36,895 nt of DNA from SAR324 cluster bacterium (GTDB taxonomy: Bacteria; SAR324; JACQKK01): positions 1-36,895 of the forward strand of contig JACZRV010000026.1 of the NCBI GenBank assembly GCA_022574555.1, given 5' to 3'. The position numbers were made by a program, and so were the translations under genes. The notes under the pieces are model-generated. The model worked only from the letters and a program-made list of their open reading frames with translations, searched no databases and was not told the origin of the DNA. Position 1 is the first letter of the stretch. Each line of letters starts with the position of its first letter. Of this stretch, positions 25,870 through 35,053 are shown one piece after another.

Positions 25870-26970
25870 GCCGCGTTCGAGCCGATGGTAGTCGGGATTG
25901 GGGTTGTTGTCGGCACTGACCCTGGCGGCCGAATGAATGAAGCTGCCCAGGGTTTCCGACCGTATTTCCACGCCCCAACCGGGTTGCAGCACCTTGGCCT
26001 CCCCGCCAGGGACAATGTTGGTGCCTGTCGAAAACAACTCGCCTGGATAAAGTGGATTGTGTGAGGCCGCCTGGGCCACCAGCTTGTGGATTTCCAGGCC
26101 GATCAGCGCCGAATCCGCTTCACCGGCGTATACTTCCCGCCCGGTATCGGTGCGCACGCACACCGAAAACCGGATACCGGGATTGTCCTGCTCGTCGGAG
26201 AGCCAAAGCCACGGACCGATTCCCATGGAAGCGACAAAATACTTTGCCTGATACAAATAGAGGATGGACTCGTTCTCGATCTGATTTCCCGAACCGTCGT
26301 TGCACAGGGTGTAGCCGAGGATGCGCCCATTGGAATAGGTTACCGCACCCAGCTCGGGCTCGATGCCGGCCAGCACGTCCGTGCGCTGCTTGGGCCGCCC
26401 CTGCTCGTCCAGGCTGTTGGTGAGATCGGTGCGCAGGCCCATGGCCGCATGGGGACCAAAAAAATGGCTCAATCGCGTGCCCTTGATGAATACTTCGCAA
26501 CGCTCCCCCCGTTCGCGAACGCTGCGATAGACGTAGCCGTAGTCGGATTTTTGGCCCTCCGCGGTGCGCTCCAAGGACGAGTTCTCGTACGTCACCCCGA
26601 ATGCCTGAGCGCGAAGCGGGATAACGCATGCGACAAGGTGGGGCTTCTCCGGATCGGGTGCGATGGCCAGCGCCGCCTCGTCTATTTCGCCGCCTACGGC
26701 CAGCGCTTTTTCCCAGACTGGGGCCAGCAACTCGGGCAGCGAGATGCGCAGCGCCTCCGCTTCCATGATGGCCTGGACGGTCGGGAACGGCGCCGATTCC
26801 TGGAGCAGCCACAGGGCCGAAATTCCGCGGCAGCTATCCAGAACCTGCCGGCGTGCCGAAGGATAAGGCAGGTACGGCGTCAGATCCCGCACCGTATCGT
26901 CGCCCTTTCCCAACAGGCACACCATTCGCGATTTCGGGTGCCAATATTGTCCGACATATTCCAGGCCCAT
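25864..26970 (-). CDS. Fumarylacetoacetate hydrolase (FAH)-family protein, AraD1-like (368 aa)
   Basis: ATG at 26970 (MGLEYVGQYW) is chosen because GGAGG is four bases upstream; an in-frame TTG eight codons earlier lacks support. The protein resembles FAH-superfamily hydratases/isomerases that act on 2-keto acids with a divalent metal: VACVIPLRAQAFGVTYENSS, YGYVYRSVRERGERCEVFIKGT, ELGAVTYSNGRILGYTLCND and a late FSTGTNIVPG loop. Metal ligands are probably acidic residues such as those in GIEPELG and NQIENESI, but I cannot assign them firmly. Sugar-acid or aromatic-acid breakdown is possible. The gene is convergent with the TauD-type gene and has no pathway partner nearby. Confidence 0.75.
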   Translation of the reverse strand: MGLEYVGQYWHPKSRMVCLLGKGDDTVRDLTPYLPYPSARRQVLDSCRGISALWLLQESAPFPTVQAIMEAEALRISLPELLAPVWEKALAVGGEIDEAALAIAPDPEKPHLVACVIPLRAQAFGVTYENSSLERTAEGQKSDYGYVYRSVRERGERCEVFIKGTRLSHFFGPHAAMGLRTDLTNSLDEQGRPKQRTDVLAGIEPELGAVTYSNGRILGYTLCNDGSGNQIENESILYLYQAKYFVASMGIGPWLWLSDEQDNPGIRFSVCVRTDTGREVYAGEADSALIGLEIHKLVAQAASHNPLYPGELFSTGTNIVPGGEAKVLQPGWGVEIRSETLGSFIHSAARVSADNNPNPDYHRLERGH

Positions 26971-27366
26971 TTCGCCTCCGTTCCGCTGCCGCAAAATTCC
27001 CAGTGGCCAGTGCCGCCCAACTGACTTGACCTATAGCCGAGTGCCTGCCGACAGGCAAGCGGGTGGAGGCCGTCGAAGTGAAACGGAGGGGAAAGGACCA
27101 GTCATTCGGCGCACATCCCTCAGGCACCCCTGACCATGGCGGGATACAAGGCGAGCGAGCAATGCTCTGCCAAGGCAACCAGGGTCAGGATTGTACTGAG
27201 TGTATAGGATTCCCAAGGGTGCTGAGGCCCCTCCGGATAAGGTGCGGCATACCGCTTCCCTCGGTTCATCCCCACTTGCAGGAGGAATACGCTCGCGCCT
27301 TTTCAGGCGGAAGATATCCTGGTTTCCAATGGCAGAGGAGTCGCTTCAAATTGAATTTGGTGTAAA
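26971..27366. other. Divergent gap between the FAH-family gene and the glycosyltransferase
   Basis: Both flanking genes point away from this gap, so it should hold two promoters, but none is clear by eye. TGCCTG/CAGGCA (27042-27057) forms a short hairpin on the FAH side. The short ORFs here are unconvincing. Confidence 0.4.
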
Positions 27367-29865
27367 TTGGATGATCTTCACCGTGAGCGCGGTGGGATCA
27401 TTTCCGCAAAGCAGCGAGAAATCCGCCGAATGAAGAAAGAAACCGGCCCCATGTCGTCGCAGGTGCAAAACCTGCGTTCCCAAGACGCCTCCCTCAAAGA
27501 ATCGGCAGGTGAACTGGAGGGGTTGCGGGTGGAAATCGGCCGGCTCAGGGAAACAGCGGATCGGAAGCAAGCTGAAATTGAGGATTTGCGGGCGGAAAAT
27601 ACCCGCGTGCAGGAATGGGTCAGCTCCAAGGTGGCGGAGGCCGAAAATCAGATCGCAGAGGCGGGCCAACAACGGGCAGAGCAAGATCGGCTGGTAAATG
27701 AGGTCCAAGCGAAGCACCGGGAATGCGACAGGCTGCAAAATGACCTGCGGGCATTGATGGCTTCACGATCATGGAAGATCACCAAACCCTTCAGGCTCGC
27801 GGTGCGTATCATGCGGCGGACCTTGCCCGGTCGTGGGAGGTCTTACAGGCCCCTATACTCGCTACTCTCGTTCGGACTGACCCGGGACGCGAAGCTGCGG
27901 AAGCGGTTGAAATCATCCGGTTTATTCGACGCCAAATTCTATTTGGAAAATAATCCCGACGTGGCCCAGGCGGGCACGGATGCCCTCAACCATTACATTC
28001 GCTTTGGCGCAAAAGAGCTTCGCGATCCCCATGCACTCTTCGATACGAAGCATTATCTGGAACGATACCCGGATGCCGCACAGTCCGCTGCGAACCCGCT
28101 GAACCATTATATAGAGCACGGCGCAGCCGAATTGTATGACCCTCACCCGTTGTTCGATGCCGATTTTTACGCCCAGGAGTATGGTGATGAACCACAGGCG
28201 AAGGCAACCCCCCTGCAGCACTTCGTACAACACGGTGCCGCCCTGGGAAACAGTCCCCACCCGCTGTTCGATCCCTCATACTACCTCGCAGCCGATCCGG
28301 AGGTGGCCCGGGATTGGCCCCATCCCATATATCACTTTCTGGCCTATGGTTGGAAAGGCGGGCACAACCCCCATCCCCTGTTCGATGCGGCCTATTTCTT
28401 CAAGACGTTGCCCGATTCGGCAAGGCAAAACAAGAATCCTTTGGAACGCTATCTGCGCTATGCCGTCGACTTGAGATTGAGCCCCCACCCCCTGTTCGAT
28501 CCGGAGTTCTACCTGAAACAATGCCCCGATGAACCGGCGGCCAAGAAAAATACATTGCTGCATTTCCTGCAACACGGTGTCGATTTGGGCTATTCTCCGC
28601 ACCCACTCTTTGATACGAAATATTACCTGAAGACATACCCACAAGTGGCCAGGGACGGAGTAAACCCTCTGGTACATTTTCTGGCCCACGGATGGAAAGG
28701 CGAACACAACCCCCATCCCCTGTTCGATGCAGCCCATTTCTTCGCAACGTTGCCCAATTCGGCAAGGCAAAACAAAAATCCTTTGCAACTCTATCTGCGG
28801 TTTGCCTCCGACGTGAGCCTGAGCCCCCACCCATCGTTCGATACCGCATTCTACCTCGAAAAATACCCTGATGTAGCCACTGAAGGGGTGAACCCACTCA
28901 TTCATTACATCACGAACGGTGCGCGTAACGGTCGAAACCCGAATCCATTCTTCGAAAGTGCCTTTTACTTTTGGGAAAATCCCGACGTGGAAAATTGCGG
29001 AATGAATCCCCTTGCCCATTACCTCCTGTACGGCGCTGAAGCGGGGCGCAAACCCAGGTTTTCGCCATTGGAAATCACCGATCGACTGATCAGCGAAGCA
29101 CATGATCAGGTCACGGCGTTACCCCTCGATGTCACCGTAATCATTCCCACGTGGAATCGCGCCGCCACCATTCGGCGCGCGGTCGACTCGGTGTTGGCGC
29201 AATCCTACTTGCCGGCGGAAATCATCATCTCGGATGATGGAAGTACGGACGAAACAGAAACCGTGATCAAGGGGGCCTATGCGGCGGAGCTGTCTATCGG
29301 GTTGATCAAATACAACAGGAAAAGCCATAGGGGAGTCAGCTCGGCTCGCAACTCGGGGCTCCGTCAGGCGGGGAGTAATTTAATTGCCTATCTCGACTCT
29401 GACAATGCATGGGACAAGCACTACCTGCTGCTGATGGTAGCTCGCTTTGTCAGCCATCCAGAGATAAACACCGCGTATTGCGCCTTACGCGTGAATGATC
29501 AAGAAAATCAGGCCGACTTCATTCTGGCCAAGTCCTACACTCGCATGCGGCTGATGCAAGCAAACTTCATCGACCTGAACATATTCATGCACCGCCGGTC
29601 GCTCTTCAATCAGTTGGGTGGTTTTGACGAGCGGTTGACCCGGCTGGTGGATTGGGAGTTGATCATTCGATATACTCGCGACAACCCCCCCTGTTTTTTC
29701 CCGGCGGTGTTAGCCCACTACTACATCAGCAAGGAGCTAGGCAATATCACCCTGACGGAAAGCCATGATGCGAACTGGGCCATCGTCATGGAGCGCCATG
29801 CGGAAGAAGCGATAACATTCGGCATTCGACCATTTATCACGGCGCACGCTAGACCTGAAACATGA
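27367..29865 (+). CDS. Glycosyltransferase family 2 protein with coiled coil and ten 38-residue repeats (832 aa)
   Basis: Three parts are visible. Residues about 30-130 form a coiled coil, followed by MASRSWKITKPFRLAVRIMR, a motif found at the N-terminus of many glycosyltransferases. Residues 187-566 are ten repeats of exactly 38 residues with consensus FDxxFYLxxxPDVAxxxxNPLxHYLxxGxxxxxxPHPL and no insertion or deletion. Repeats 3-5 and 6-8 look like copies of one 114-residue block, and the DNA repeats at a 342-bp interval. From 588 comes a GT-A domain (DVTVIIPTWNRAATIRRAVD, SDDGSTDET, and LDSDNAWD as the DxD-type metal site) to about 800. This points to surface polysaccharide or glycoprotein synthesis. 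The start is TTG 27367 or ATG 27430; neither has a strong ribosome-binding site. It has no export signal. Confidence 0.85.
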   Translation: MDDLHRERGGIISAKQREIRRMKKETGPMSSQVQNLRSQDASLKESAGELEGLRVEIGRLRETADRKQAEIEDLRAENTRVQEWVSSKVAEAENQIAEAGQQRAEQDRLVNEVQAKHRECDRLQNDLRALMASRSWKITKPFRLAVRIMRRTLPGRGRSYRPLYSLLSFGLTRDAKLRKRLKSSGLFDAKFYLENNPDVAQAGTDALNHYIRFGAKELRDPHALFDTKHYLERYPDAAQSAANPLNHYIEHGAAELYDPHPLFDADFYAQEYGDEPQAKATPLQHFVQHGAALGNSPHPLFDPSYYLAADPEVARDWPHPIYHFLAYGWKGGHNPHPLFDAAYFFKTLPDSARQNKNPLERYLRYAVDLRLSPHPLFDPEFYLKQCPDEPAAKKNTLLHFLQHGVDLGYSPHPLFDTKYYLKTYPQVARDGVNPLVHFLAHGWKGEHNPHPLFDAAHFFATLPNSARQNKNPLQLYLRFASDVSLSPHPSFDTAFYLEKYPDVATEGVNPLIHYITNGARNGRNPNPFFESAFYFWENPDVENCGMNPLAHYLLYGAEAGRKPRFSPLEITDRLISEAHDQVTALPLDVTVIIPTWNRAATIRRAVDSVLAQSYLPAEIIISDDGSTDETETVIKGAYAAELSIGLIKYNRKSHRGVSSARNSGLRQAGSNLIAYLDSDNAWDKHYLLLMVARFVSHPEINTAYCALRVNDQENQADFILAKSYTRMRLMQANFIDLNIFMHRRSLFNQLGGFDERLTRLVDWELIIRYTRDNPPCFFPAVLAHYYISKELGNITLTESHDANWAIVMERHAEEAITFGIRPFITAHARPET

Positions 29866-30013
29866 GACCAGAGGGCGGATATCGCCGGGCCTTTCAGGGA
29901 GGAAAAATGCGCATCGTGTTTTTCCGTAATTTGTTGACGTGTCAGGTCCCAATAAGGACTTTGCGTTAGGCTGGCGGCGTTGGAGGGTTGACGGCCAGGT
30001 GAGGTTCCTTTTC

Positions 30014-30047
30014 AATAAGAAAAGTAATAAGAAAAGTAATAAGAAAG
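30014..30047. repeat. 12-bp tandem repeat, nearly three units
   Basis: AATAAGAAAAGT is repeated at 30014 and 30026, with a partial third unit at 30038, in the gap before the PAP2 gene. It reads as A-rich flexible DNA; a role as a promoter UP element is possible but unproven. Confidence 0.8.
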
Positions 30048-30072
30048 GGCCACCTTCACAGGCCTCCATAAT

Positions 30073-31251
30073 TTGATCGTCAACCATGCCCGCAGCGCCG
30101 ATACCGTGAAACGCCCTGACACATTTCCACTTGCCCGCCGCCATTGGCTGGTGCCCGTATGCTTGCTCGGATTGGCCTCCGCGACCGCCTGGCTCACGGA
30201 GCTGGATCTGGCGCTTTCCGGCCTTTTTTTTTCCCCGGAAGCGATTCGCCCCTGGCCAGTGGGCCAGGAGCCCCTGTGGCGGTTTTTGTACCGCTGGGGC
30301 GAACTGCCGGCGATTGTCCTGTTCATGGTGGGGATTGGCCTGATGGCATCGGGAACCAGCCCGTGGCGTAGATCCGGCCGCCCAGAGGGCAGTCGGGCTG
30401 GAACCTTTCTCGTCGTGGCCCTCATCGTGGGTCCGTTGCTGATCACCAACGGAATTCTCAAGGGCTATTATGGCCGTCCCCGTCCGAAACAAATCGAGGC
30501 GTTCGGCGGTGACCGGCCATTTCAGCCCGTTTGGGTGCCCACATTCCGCACTGACGAAAACAGCTTTCCTTCCGGTCACGGTGCCGCTGGTTTCGCCATG
30601 TTGCTGCCCTATTTTATTTGGCGGGAGCGCCGCCCGCGCATGGCCGGAGCCACCTTGGCAGCGGGTCTCCTCTGGGGCGGTCTGGTGGGTTCGGCACGAA
30701 TCGTTCAAGGGGGGCACTTCTTTTCCGATGTGGTATGGTCGGCAGGTGTGGTCTACCTATCCGGATATGCCGTTGCACGGTTGATGGAGGCTCAGGGCCC
30801 CGTTGCGGTTAAAAACCAGTCACACCGGCACCCCGCGCGCTACGCGATCTGGGGAGCCGCCCTGGCCGCCATTCTGCTGATAGCCGGGGGATATCTGGCG
30901 CGGCTGCCCATCGAATCGAGGCGAGAGTGGGTCGTGCCCATAGATAAGGGACCCTTAGTAGCCCGCATCGTGTTTGTTACCGAAAAGGGAAAGGTACGAG
31001 TCATCGAAGGAAACGATACGGGTCGCCTGCACTTTCGCTCCACCATCAGCGGGCGTGGCTTGCCTTTCGTTTCCCCTCGTGAACTGCGGGAGGTATTAAA
31101 CCGTGACACGGGCCGGATCGACATTCGGGTGACCCTGCTGCCGGGCTGGGGAATGGGCCGATTCAGCACCAACTTGGTGGTGGAGGCGCCGCGGAGTACC
31201 GAAGTGATCATCGTTCACGAGCCTCCTCCGAAAGGGGATGCCGAGAATTGA
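30073..31251 (+). CDS. PAP2-family membrane phosphatase with C-terminal periplasmic extension (392 aa)
   Basis: The acid phosphatase signature is complete: K130-GYYGRPRP, P166-SGH169 and S207-ARIVQGGH215FFSD219. Such enzymes dephosphorylate lipid phosphates (undecaprenyl diphosphate, phosphatidylglycerol phosphate or lipid A) on the periplasmic face. About five transmembrane helices surround the motifs. A further helix (YAIWGAALAAILLIAGGYLA, about residues 256-275) leads to a soluble C-terminal domain of about 115 residues that I do not recognise and that most family members lack. The upstream gene is a glycosyltransferase, so a role in surface glycan or lipid carrier recycling is plausible. 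The start is uncertain: TTG 30073 or GTG 30106. Confidence 0.88.
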   Translation: MIVNHARSADTVKRPDTFPLARRHWLVPVCLLGLASATAWLTELDLALSGLFFSPEAIRPWPVGQEPLWRFLYRWGELPAIVLFMVGIGLMASGTSPWRRSGRPEGSRAGTFLVVALIVGPLLITNGILKGYYGRPRPKQIEAFGGDRPFQPVWVPTFRTDENSFPSGHGAAGFAMLLPYFIWRERRPRMAGATLAAGLLWGGLVGSARIVQGGHFFSDVVWSAGVVYLSGYAVARLMEAQGPVAVKNQSHRHPARYAIWGAALAAILLIAGGYLARLPIESRREWVVPIDKGPLVARIVFVTEKGKVRVIEGNDTGRLHFRSTISGRGLPFVSPRELREVLNRDTGRIDIRVTLLPGWGMGRFSTNLVVEAPRSTEVIIVHEPPPKGDAEN

Positions 31252-31347
31252 ACAGACACCGCCCGGTCGCGGCCGAGTCTAAACCTCGTTGTTGACAGTT
31301 CACGAGGCCGATCATTGTTCCATAACCCTTTAAATTGGGGATGACCC

Positions 31348-32259
31348 ATGAACTGGGATGCATTTTTGTCGTTTGCCGCTTTTTCCGGCGTTGGAATCGT
31401 CGCCCTGATGGCTTGGTGGGTGATCTACGACGTCGTGCTCACACGTGGATATCCCGTACGGGATGCGGTTTTCGGGCGGCGTCCCAACGCCGCGGTGGCC
31501 CTGGACATGCTCGGGGGGATGATCGCCATGGGCATTCTGGTTTATTCCATCGTGGGTGGCCCGCAGTTGGAAACTTTCGTGCTCGACATCGAGGCCGTTG
31601 CCCTGTCCTTGCTGGGGACGATCATCCTGCTGGCGCTGGTGCGGATGCTGACGGGATCGTTTCTGCGTCTCTGGTTCGGCCAGCAGAAAGATGCCCACGG
31701 CCAAGTGGTCACGTTCAACAACGAGTTGTTCCGCCAGCACAATATCGCCACCGGGATCTTCTCCAGCGTCATCTATCTGATATTGGCAGCGGGCTTGGTG
31801 GAACAGGATCTGCTCGACCTGGACAATTCCCGTTGGATATCCCTGTTGAATATCCTGGGCGTCTGGATTATGGGCGTGGCGGTGATCGTCGTGCACTCTC
31901 TCTTCTATCTCGGTATGGGAACCCGCCACCATATCCTTCACGAATGCTTCCACGATAACAATCCCGCTGCGGCATTCTCGCTGCTGGGACTCGTCGGAGG
32001 CATGCTGATGCTCAACCACGGGCTGGTGGGGGGCCTGTTGCCGGGCGAGCATATGTTCAATGTGGCCGAACTTTGGTACTTCCTGGCCGCGGCCATCGCC
32101 TTCGTATTGATTGCTCGGTTGATCCTTCAGGTCATTCTGTTGGGGCTGCTGGGGATTAGGCTCAAGGTGGAACTGGTGCGGGACAACGTGGCCTGGGGGA
32201 TTCTGGACGGAGGGCTGATCTTCACCCTGTTTCTGATCCTCGTTGCCCTGATCGTTTGA
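31348..32259 (+). CDS. DUF350 multi-pass membrane protein (303 aa)
   Basis: The protein is almost entirely transmembrane helix with four similar segments, beginning RPNAAVALDMLGGMIAMGIL, RQHNIATGIFSSVIYLILAA, DNNPAAAFSLLGLVGGMLML and RDNVAWGILDGGLIFTLFLI. This (D)N-x-A-x-(A/G)-type repeat is the mark of DUF350 membrane proteins, here as a two-domain form of usual length. Function in the family is unknown. A ribosome-binding site GGGGA stands six bases before ATG 31348. It follows the PAP2 gene after 96 bp on the same strand and is convergent with the next gene. Confidence 0.85.
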   Translation: MNWDAFLSFAAFSGVGIVALMAWWVIYDVVLTRGYPVRDAVFGRRPNAAVALDMLGGMIAMGILVYSIVGGPQLETFVLDIEAVALSLLGTIILLALVRMLTGSFLRLWFGQQKDAHGQVVTFNNELFRQHNIATGIFSSVIYLILAAGLVEQDLLDLDNSRWISLLNILGVWIMGVAVIVVHSLFYLGMGTRHHILHECFHDNNPAAAFSLLGLVGGMLMLNHGLVGGLLPGEHMFNVAELWYFLAAAIAFVLIARLILQVILLGLLGIRLKVELVRDNVAWGILDGGLIFTLFLILVALIV

Positions 32260-32333
32260 TCATACGGTCACCGGAAGACCTTCTGTGCAACCACATTGGG
32301 CGGCCCGGACACCCCATGGTGCCGTGGCGGCCT

Positions 32334-32951
32334 CTAATTGAAGGGAATGTAGAAGGTGATATATTGAAACGTCTGCTTTAACCTCGCCTTGCGGCCGTCG
32401 TTGGTCTCTCGTTCTGCGGATTCCCGGGTGAACTCGAGCCGGATGCCGAGCCGGTCGAAGGTGTACTCCACGCCGGCAAAGGTGCGCTGATATTTGTAGT
32501 CGCGGAAGAGGGGGTCCTTCCTGCCGACCCGCTTGCGGTCGACCTTGATCCGGTACTCGTCGATGCTTCCCAAACCCCCGCCAATAAACAGGTTCCAGCT
32601 ATTGTGGCGGCTCGCCGTGGCGTACAGGGTCAGGTTGACGGCGCGCTGCTCGGCGGATTCATCCACGATTTGACCATCGGCATTCTCGAATTTGCGGTGG
32701 AAAGGGATGCGGGTCGCGGAAATGCCGATAAACTTGAAGAGAATCAGTTCCACATCCACTTTGTAGGCCCTATCCGCCTCCTTGCCGCTGTAATCGCCGT
32801 CCGGATCGGCCGGGCTTTGTTCCACCGTTCCGGTGAAATAGGGCGCGTAATAGAGCCGGAAATAGGCGGAAGGCTCCTCCGCGAGCAGCGGAGAGGCCCA
32901 GGCCAGCATCAGTCCCACGACCGGAATGGCGATTTTCTGGAATGATTTCAT
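32334..32951 (-). CDS. Small outer-membrane beta-barrel protein (205 aa)
   Basis: A signal peptide (MKSFQKIAIPVVGLMLAWAS, cleavage after LLA near residue 24) is followed by about 180 residues of alternating strands rich in Tyr and Phe: AYFRLYYAPYFTG, VDVELILFKFIGIS, AVNLTLYATASRHNSWNLFIGGG, YKYQRTFAGVEYTFD, LGIRLEFTRES and a C-terminal QYITFYIPFN. This fits an eight-strand OmpA/OmpW-like barrel with no recognised family. It may be a receptor, adhesin or structural protein. It stands alone and is convergent with the DUF350 gene. Confidence 0.7.
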   Translation of the reverse strand: MKSFQKIAIPVVGLMLAWASPLLAEEPSAYFRLYYAPYFTGTVEQSPADPDGDYSGKEADRAYKVDVELILFKFIGISATRIPFHRKFENADGQIVDESAEQRAVNLTLYATASRHNSWNLFIGGGLGSIDEYRIKVDRKRVGRKDPLFRDYKYQRTFAGVEYTFDRLGIRLEFTRESAERETNDGRKARLKQTFQYITFYIPFN

Positions 32952-33244
32952 CTATTTCCGTTGGAACGACGGGCGGATCGGTGAATCCGCCGGGTTGTTC
33001 CCGGAAATCCATGCAAAATGACTTCCAGCCGGGCTGCCGGCGGAGAAATCCTTCGCTAACCCCGTAGAGGGGGTATCGCAGAGCCCTGTATCTTCCCCAG
33101 ATGGCCGCAGCAATCATTGACGTGGCATCGCCTGCACAGGTGTGGGAGTGCGCCGAGGTGCCGCCGAAACGATGGAGCGCCAGGGTGTTACCAGACCAGG
33201 GTGTTACCCGATGAGACCTGTCACTTGAAGCGTTCCGCAGACCG
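32952..33244. repeat. Gap with a doubled 16-bp repeat
   Basis: CCAGGGTGTTACCAGA (33180-33195) is followed directly by CCAGGGTGTTACCC (33196-33209). No gene is supported here. Confidence 0.7.
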
Positions 33245-34555
33245 TTACGCAGCCGGCGGCGGGGAGGCTGTGCCGAGTATTGTTTGGGGCAAAAGCCGGC
33301 CCGTGATGTGAGAGGCGAGGAAGGGTTTCTTCACTTCGAAGGGGTGATTGCGCAGGTATTCGACCCATGGCGTGAGATCGGCGCCGCTGAGCACCAATCC
33401 CTTGAGCATGCCCAGATCGTTATCGCTCCAGGTCTCCTGGCTGCGTCCGATCATGATGGCGCCCACGAGCCGGCCATCCCTGAGCAGGTACTTGCGGTAA
33501 GCCGAGCGTTCGGGCGCCAGACCCGTGATGATGTCGGCGCCGGGATCGTCCCAGGTTCCAAAGCTGGCCATGTCCAATCCAGCCACGCTGACGATGTTCA
33601 TGAGCAGGCTGCCCGCATAGGCGACGTCCTTACCCGCCATGTTGGCCCCCACGACCCGGCCGTGTTCCATGGCGGTGGGCTCGATGGCGTGCACCTCGCG
33701 GGATCCGGTGACCCGGTTCCTGGCCTCGGCCACGTCCCCGGCGGCGTAGACGTTGGCCACGTTGCTGCGCAGGTGGTCATCGACCAGGATGCCCTGATTG
33801 ATTTCCAGACCGGAGCCCTGCAGCCAGTCCAGGTTGGGCCGGATGCCGGTGGCCATCACCACCAGATCGGCTTCTATAGCCTCGCCTTTCTCGAAGGCGA
33901 GATGCAGCCGGCCGTCCCGGTTCTCGATCCTGTTCAGCACGGCACCGGTTCTCAGGGTGACCCCTTGCGCTTCCAGCCATTTCGCCGCGATCCCGGCACC
34001 ATCGTCATCGACCATACGGGGCAGGATGCGCGGGGCCACCTCGACGATGGTCAGCCGGCCGGACCGTTGCAGGATACCATTGAGGATGGTGAAGCTGATG
34101 AACCCCGCCCCGACCATGACCACGTGGGCAGCGGGATGGATCTTGTTGTGCACGGCCTGGGCGTCGGCCAGATCCCAGAAGTTGAAGACCCCCGGCGAAT
34201 CCGCGCCAGGGATGGGCGGGCGCACGGCCGAACTGCCCGTGGCGATCAGCAGGTCGTCGTAGCTCACGTCGTCGCCCCCGTCCAGGGTCAGATGGCCGGC
34301 CTGGGTGTCCAGTCCGGCCACCCGCCGCCCGATCCGGCAATCCACCTGCCAATGATCGAGCTGCCGGGGTGTGGCCGTGGTCACGTGGGACTGGCTGATC
34401 CGCTGCTCCAGGAAATACGGCAGCACCATGCGCGAGTACGGGGGTTCCAACGAGACCAGCACCACGTCGCCCGTGTCCCCCGACTGGCGCAGGGTGCGGA
34501 TGGCGTTCAACCCCGCCGTGCCGCCGCCAACGATGACGTGCCGTTTACCCGCCAT
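33245..34555 (-). CDS. NAD(P)/FAD-dependent oxidoreductase, AorC-like (436 aa)
   Basis: This is a pyridine nucleotide-disulfide oxidoreductase-type flavoprotein without the redox-active CxxxxC. The FAD-binding start is VIVGGGTAGLNAIRTL, the second Rossmann motif is VVMVGAGFISFTIL (NAD side), and the closing FAD motif is VYAAGDVAEARN. The C-terminal part (about 330-436) is a dimerisation-type domain. The start is 12 bp after the stop of a four-cluster ferredoxin gene, with GAGGAG in place. That pair matches the AorA and AorC subunits of bacterial tungsten aldehyde:ferredoxin oxidoreductase, in which AorC passes electrons between the ferredoxin and NAD. No AorB gene is present. Rubredoxin reductase or nitrite reductase-type roles are alternatives. 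Confidence 0.85.
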   Translation of the reverse strand: MAGKRHVIVGGGTAGLNAIRTLRQSGDTGDVVLVSLEPPYSRMVLPYFLEQRISQSHVTTATPRQLDHWQVDCRIGRRVAGLDTQAGHLTLDGGDDVSYDDLLIATGSSAVRPPIPGADSPGVFNFWDLADAQAVHNKIHPAAHVVMVGAGFISFTILNGILQRSGRLTIVEVAPRILPRMVDDDGAGIAAKWLEAQGVTLRTGAVLNRIENRDGRLHLAFEKGEAIEADLVVMATGIRPNLDWLQGSGLEINQGILVDDHLRSNVANVYAAGDVAEARNRVTGSREVHAIEPTAMEHGRVVGANMAGKDVAYAGSLLMNIVSVAGLDMASFGTWDDPGADIITGLAPERSAYRKYLLRDGRLVGAIMIGRSQETWSDNDLGMLKGLVLSGADLTPWVEYLRNHPFEVKKPFLASHITGRLLPQTILGTASPPPAA

Positions 34556-34567
34556 GGCCGTTGCTCC

Positions 34568-35053
34568 TCACCGGCCACCCGTCGCGGCCCGGCCTTCCAG
34601 ATCCATGCCGGTGCGGGACGCGGCGAAATCGCCCAGCCAATCGACGGGTTCGCCTTCCACCCATAGGATGGCCTGGGTGGGACAAGCATCGGCGCAGGCC
34701 GGATCGCCGCCGCAGAGGTCGCACTTGGTGGCCTTGCGGGTGTCGCGATCGTAAAACATGGTGCCGTAAGGACAGGCGATCGTGCACAGCTTGCAGCCCA
34801 CGCACTGGTCGTCCAAGACGATCTTGGCATCGACCGGACTGATCGTGATGGCGTCCACCGGGCAGGCGGTCATGCACCAGCCTTCCGCGCACTGGAGGCA
34901 CGTGAACGGCGCATAGCTCGTGTGCGCCTCCAGGGGGGCCACGCGGATCACCGACTTGGCCGGCTGGAACGTCCCGCTCTGCATGTAGGAACACGCGAGC
35001 TCGCAGCGCATGCAGCCGGTGCACTGCTCCGGGATGATTTTGAGAACCTTCAT
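34568..35053 (-). CDS. Four [4Fe-4S]-cluster ferredoxin, AorA/HycB-like (161 aa)
   Basis: Sixteen cysteines form four cluster sets: C11/C14/C17/C21, C52/C55/C60/C64, C84/C87/C90/C94 and C111/C114/C120/C124. The N-terminus EQCTGCMRCELACSYMQSGT and FQPAKSVIRV resemble electron-transfer subunits next to aldehyde:ferredoxin oxidoreductases and to HycB/DmsB-type proteins. No Tat or Sec signal is seen, so it works in the cytoplasm. It is the first gene of a pair with an AorC-like flavoprotein. GAGGT precedes the start. A catalytic partner is not encoded in this window: the upstream 1 kb is non-coding and the FAD gene follows after 12 bp. Confidence 0.88.
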   Translation of the reverse strand: MKVLKIIPEQCTGCMRCELACSYMQSGTFQPAKSVIRVAPLEAHTSYAPFTCLQCAEGWCMTACPVDAITISPVDAKIVLDDQCVGCKLCTIACPYGTMFYDRDTRKATKCDLCGGDPACADACPTQAILWVEGEPVDWLGDFAASRTGMDLEGRAATGGR

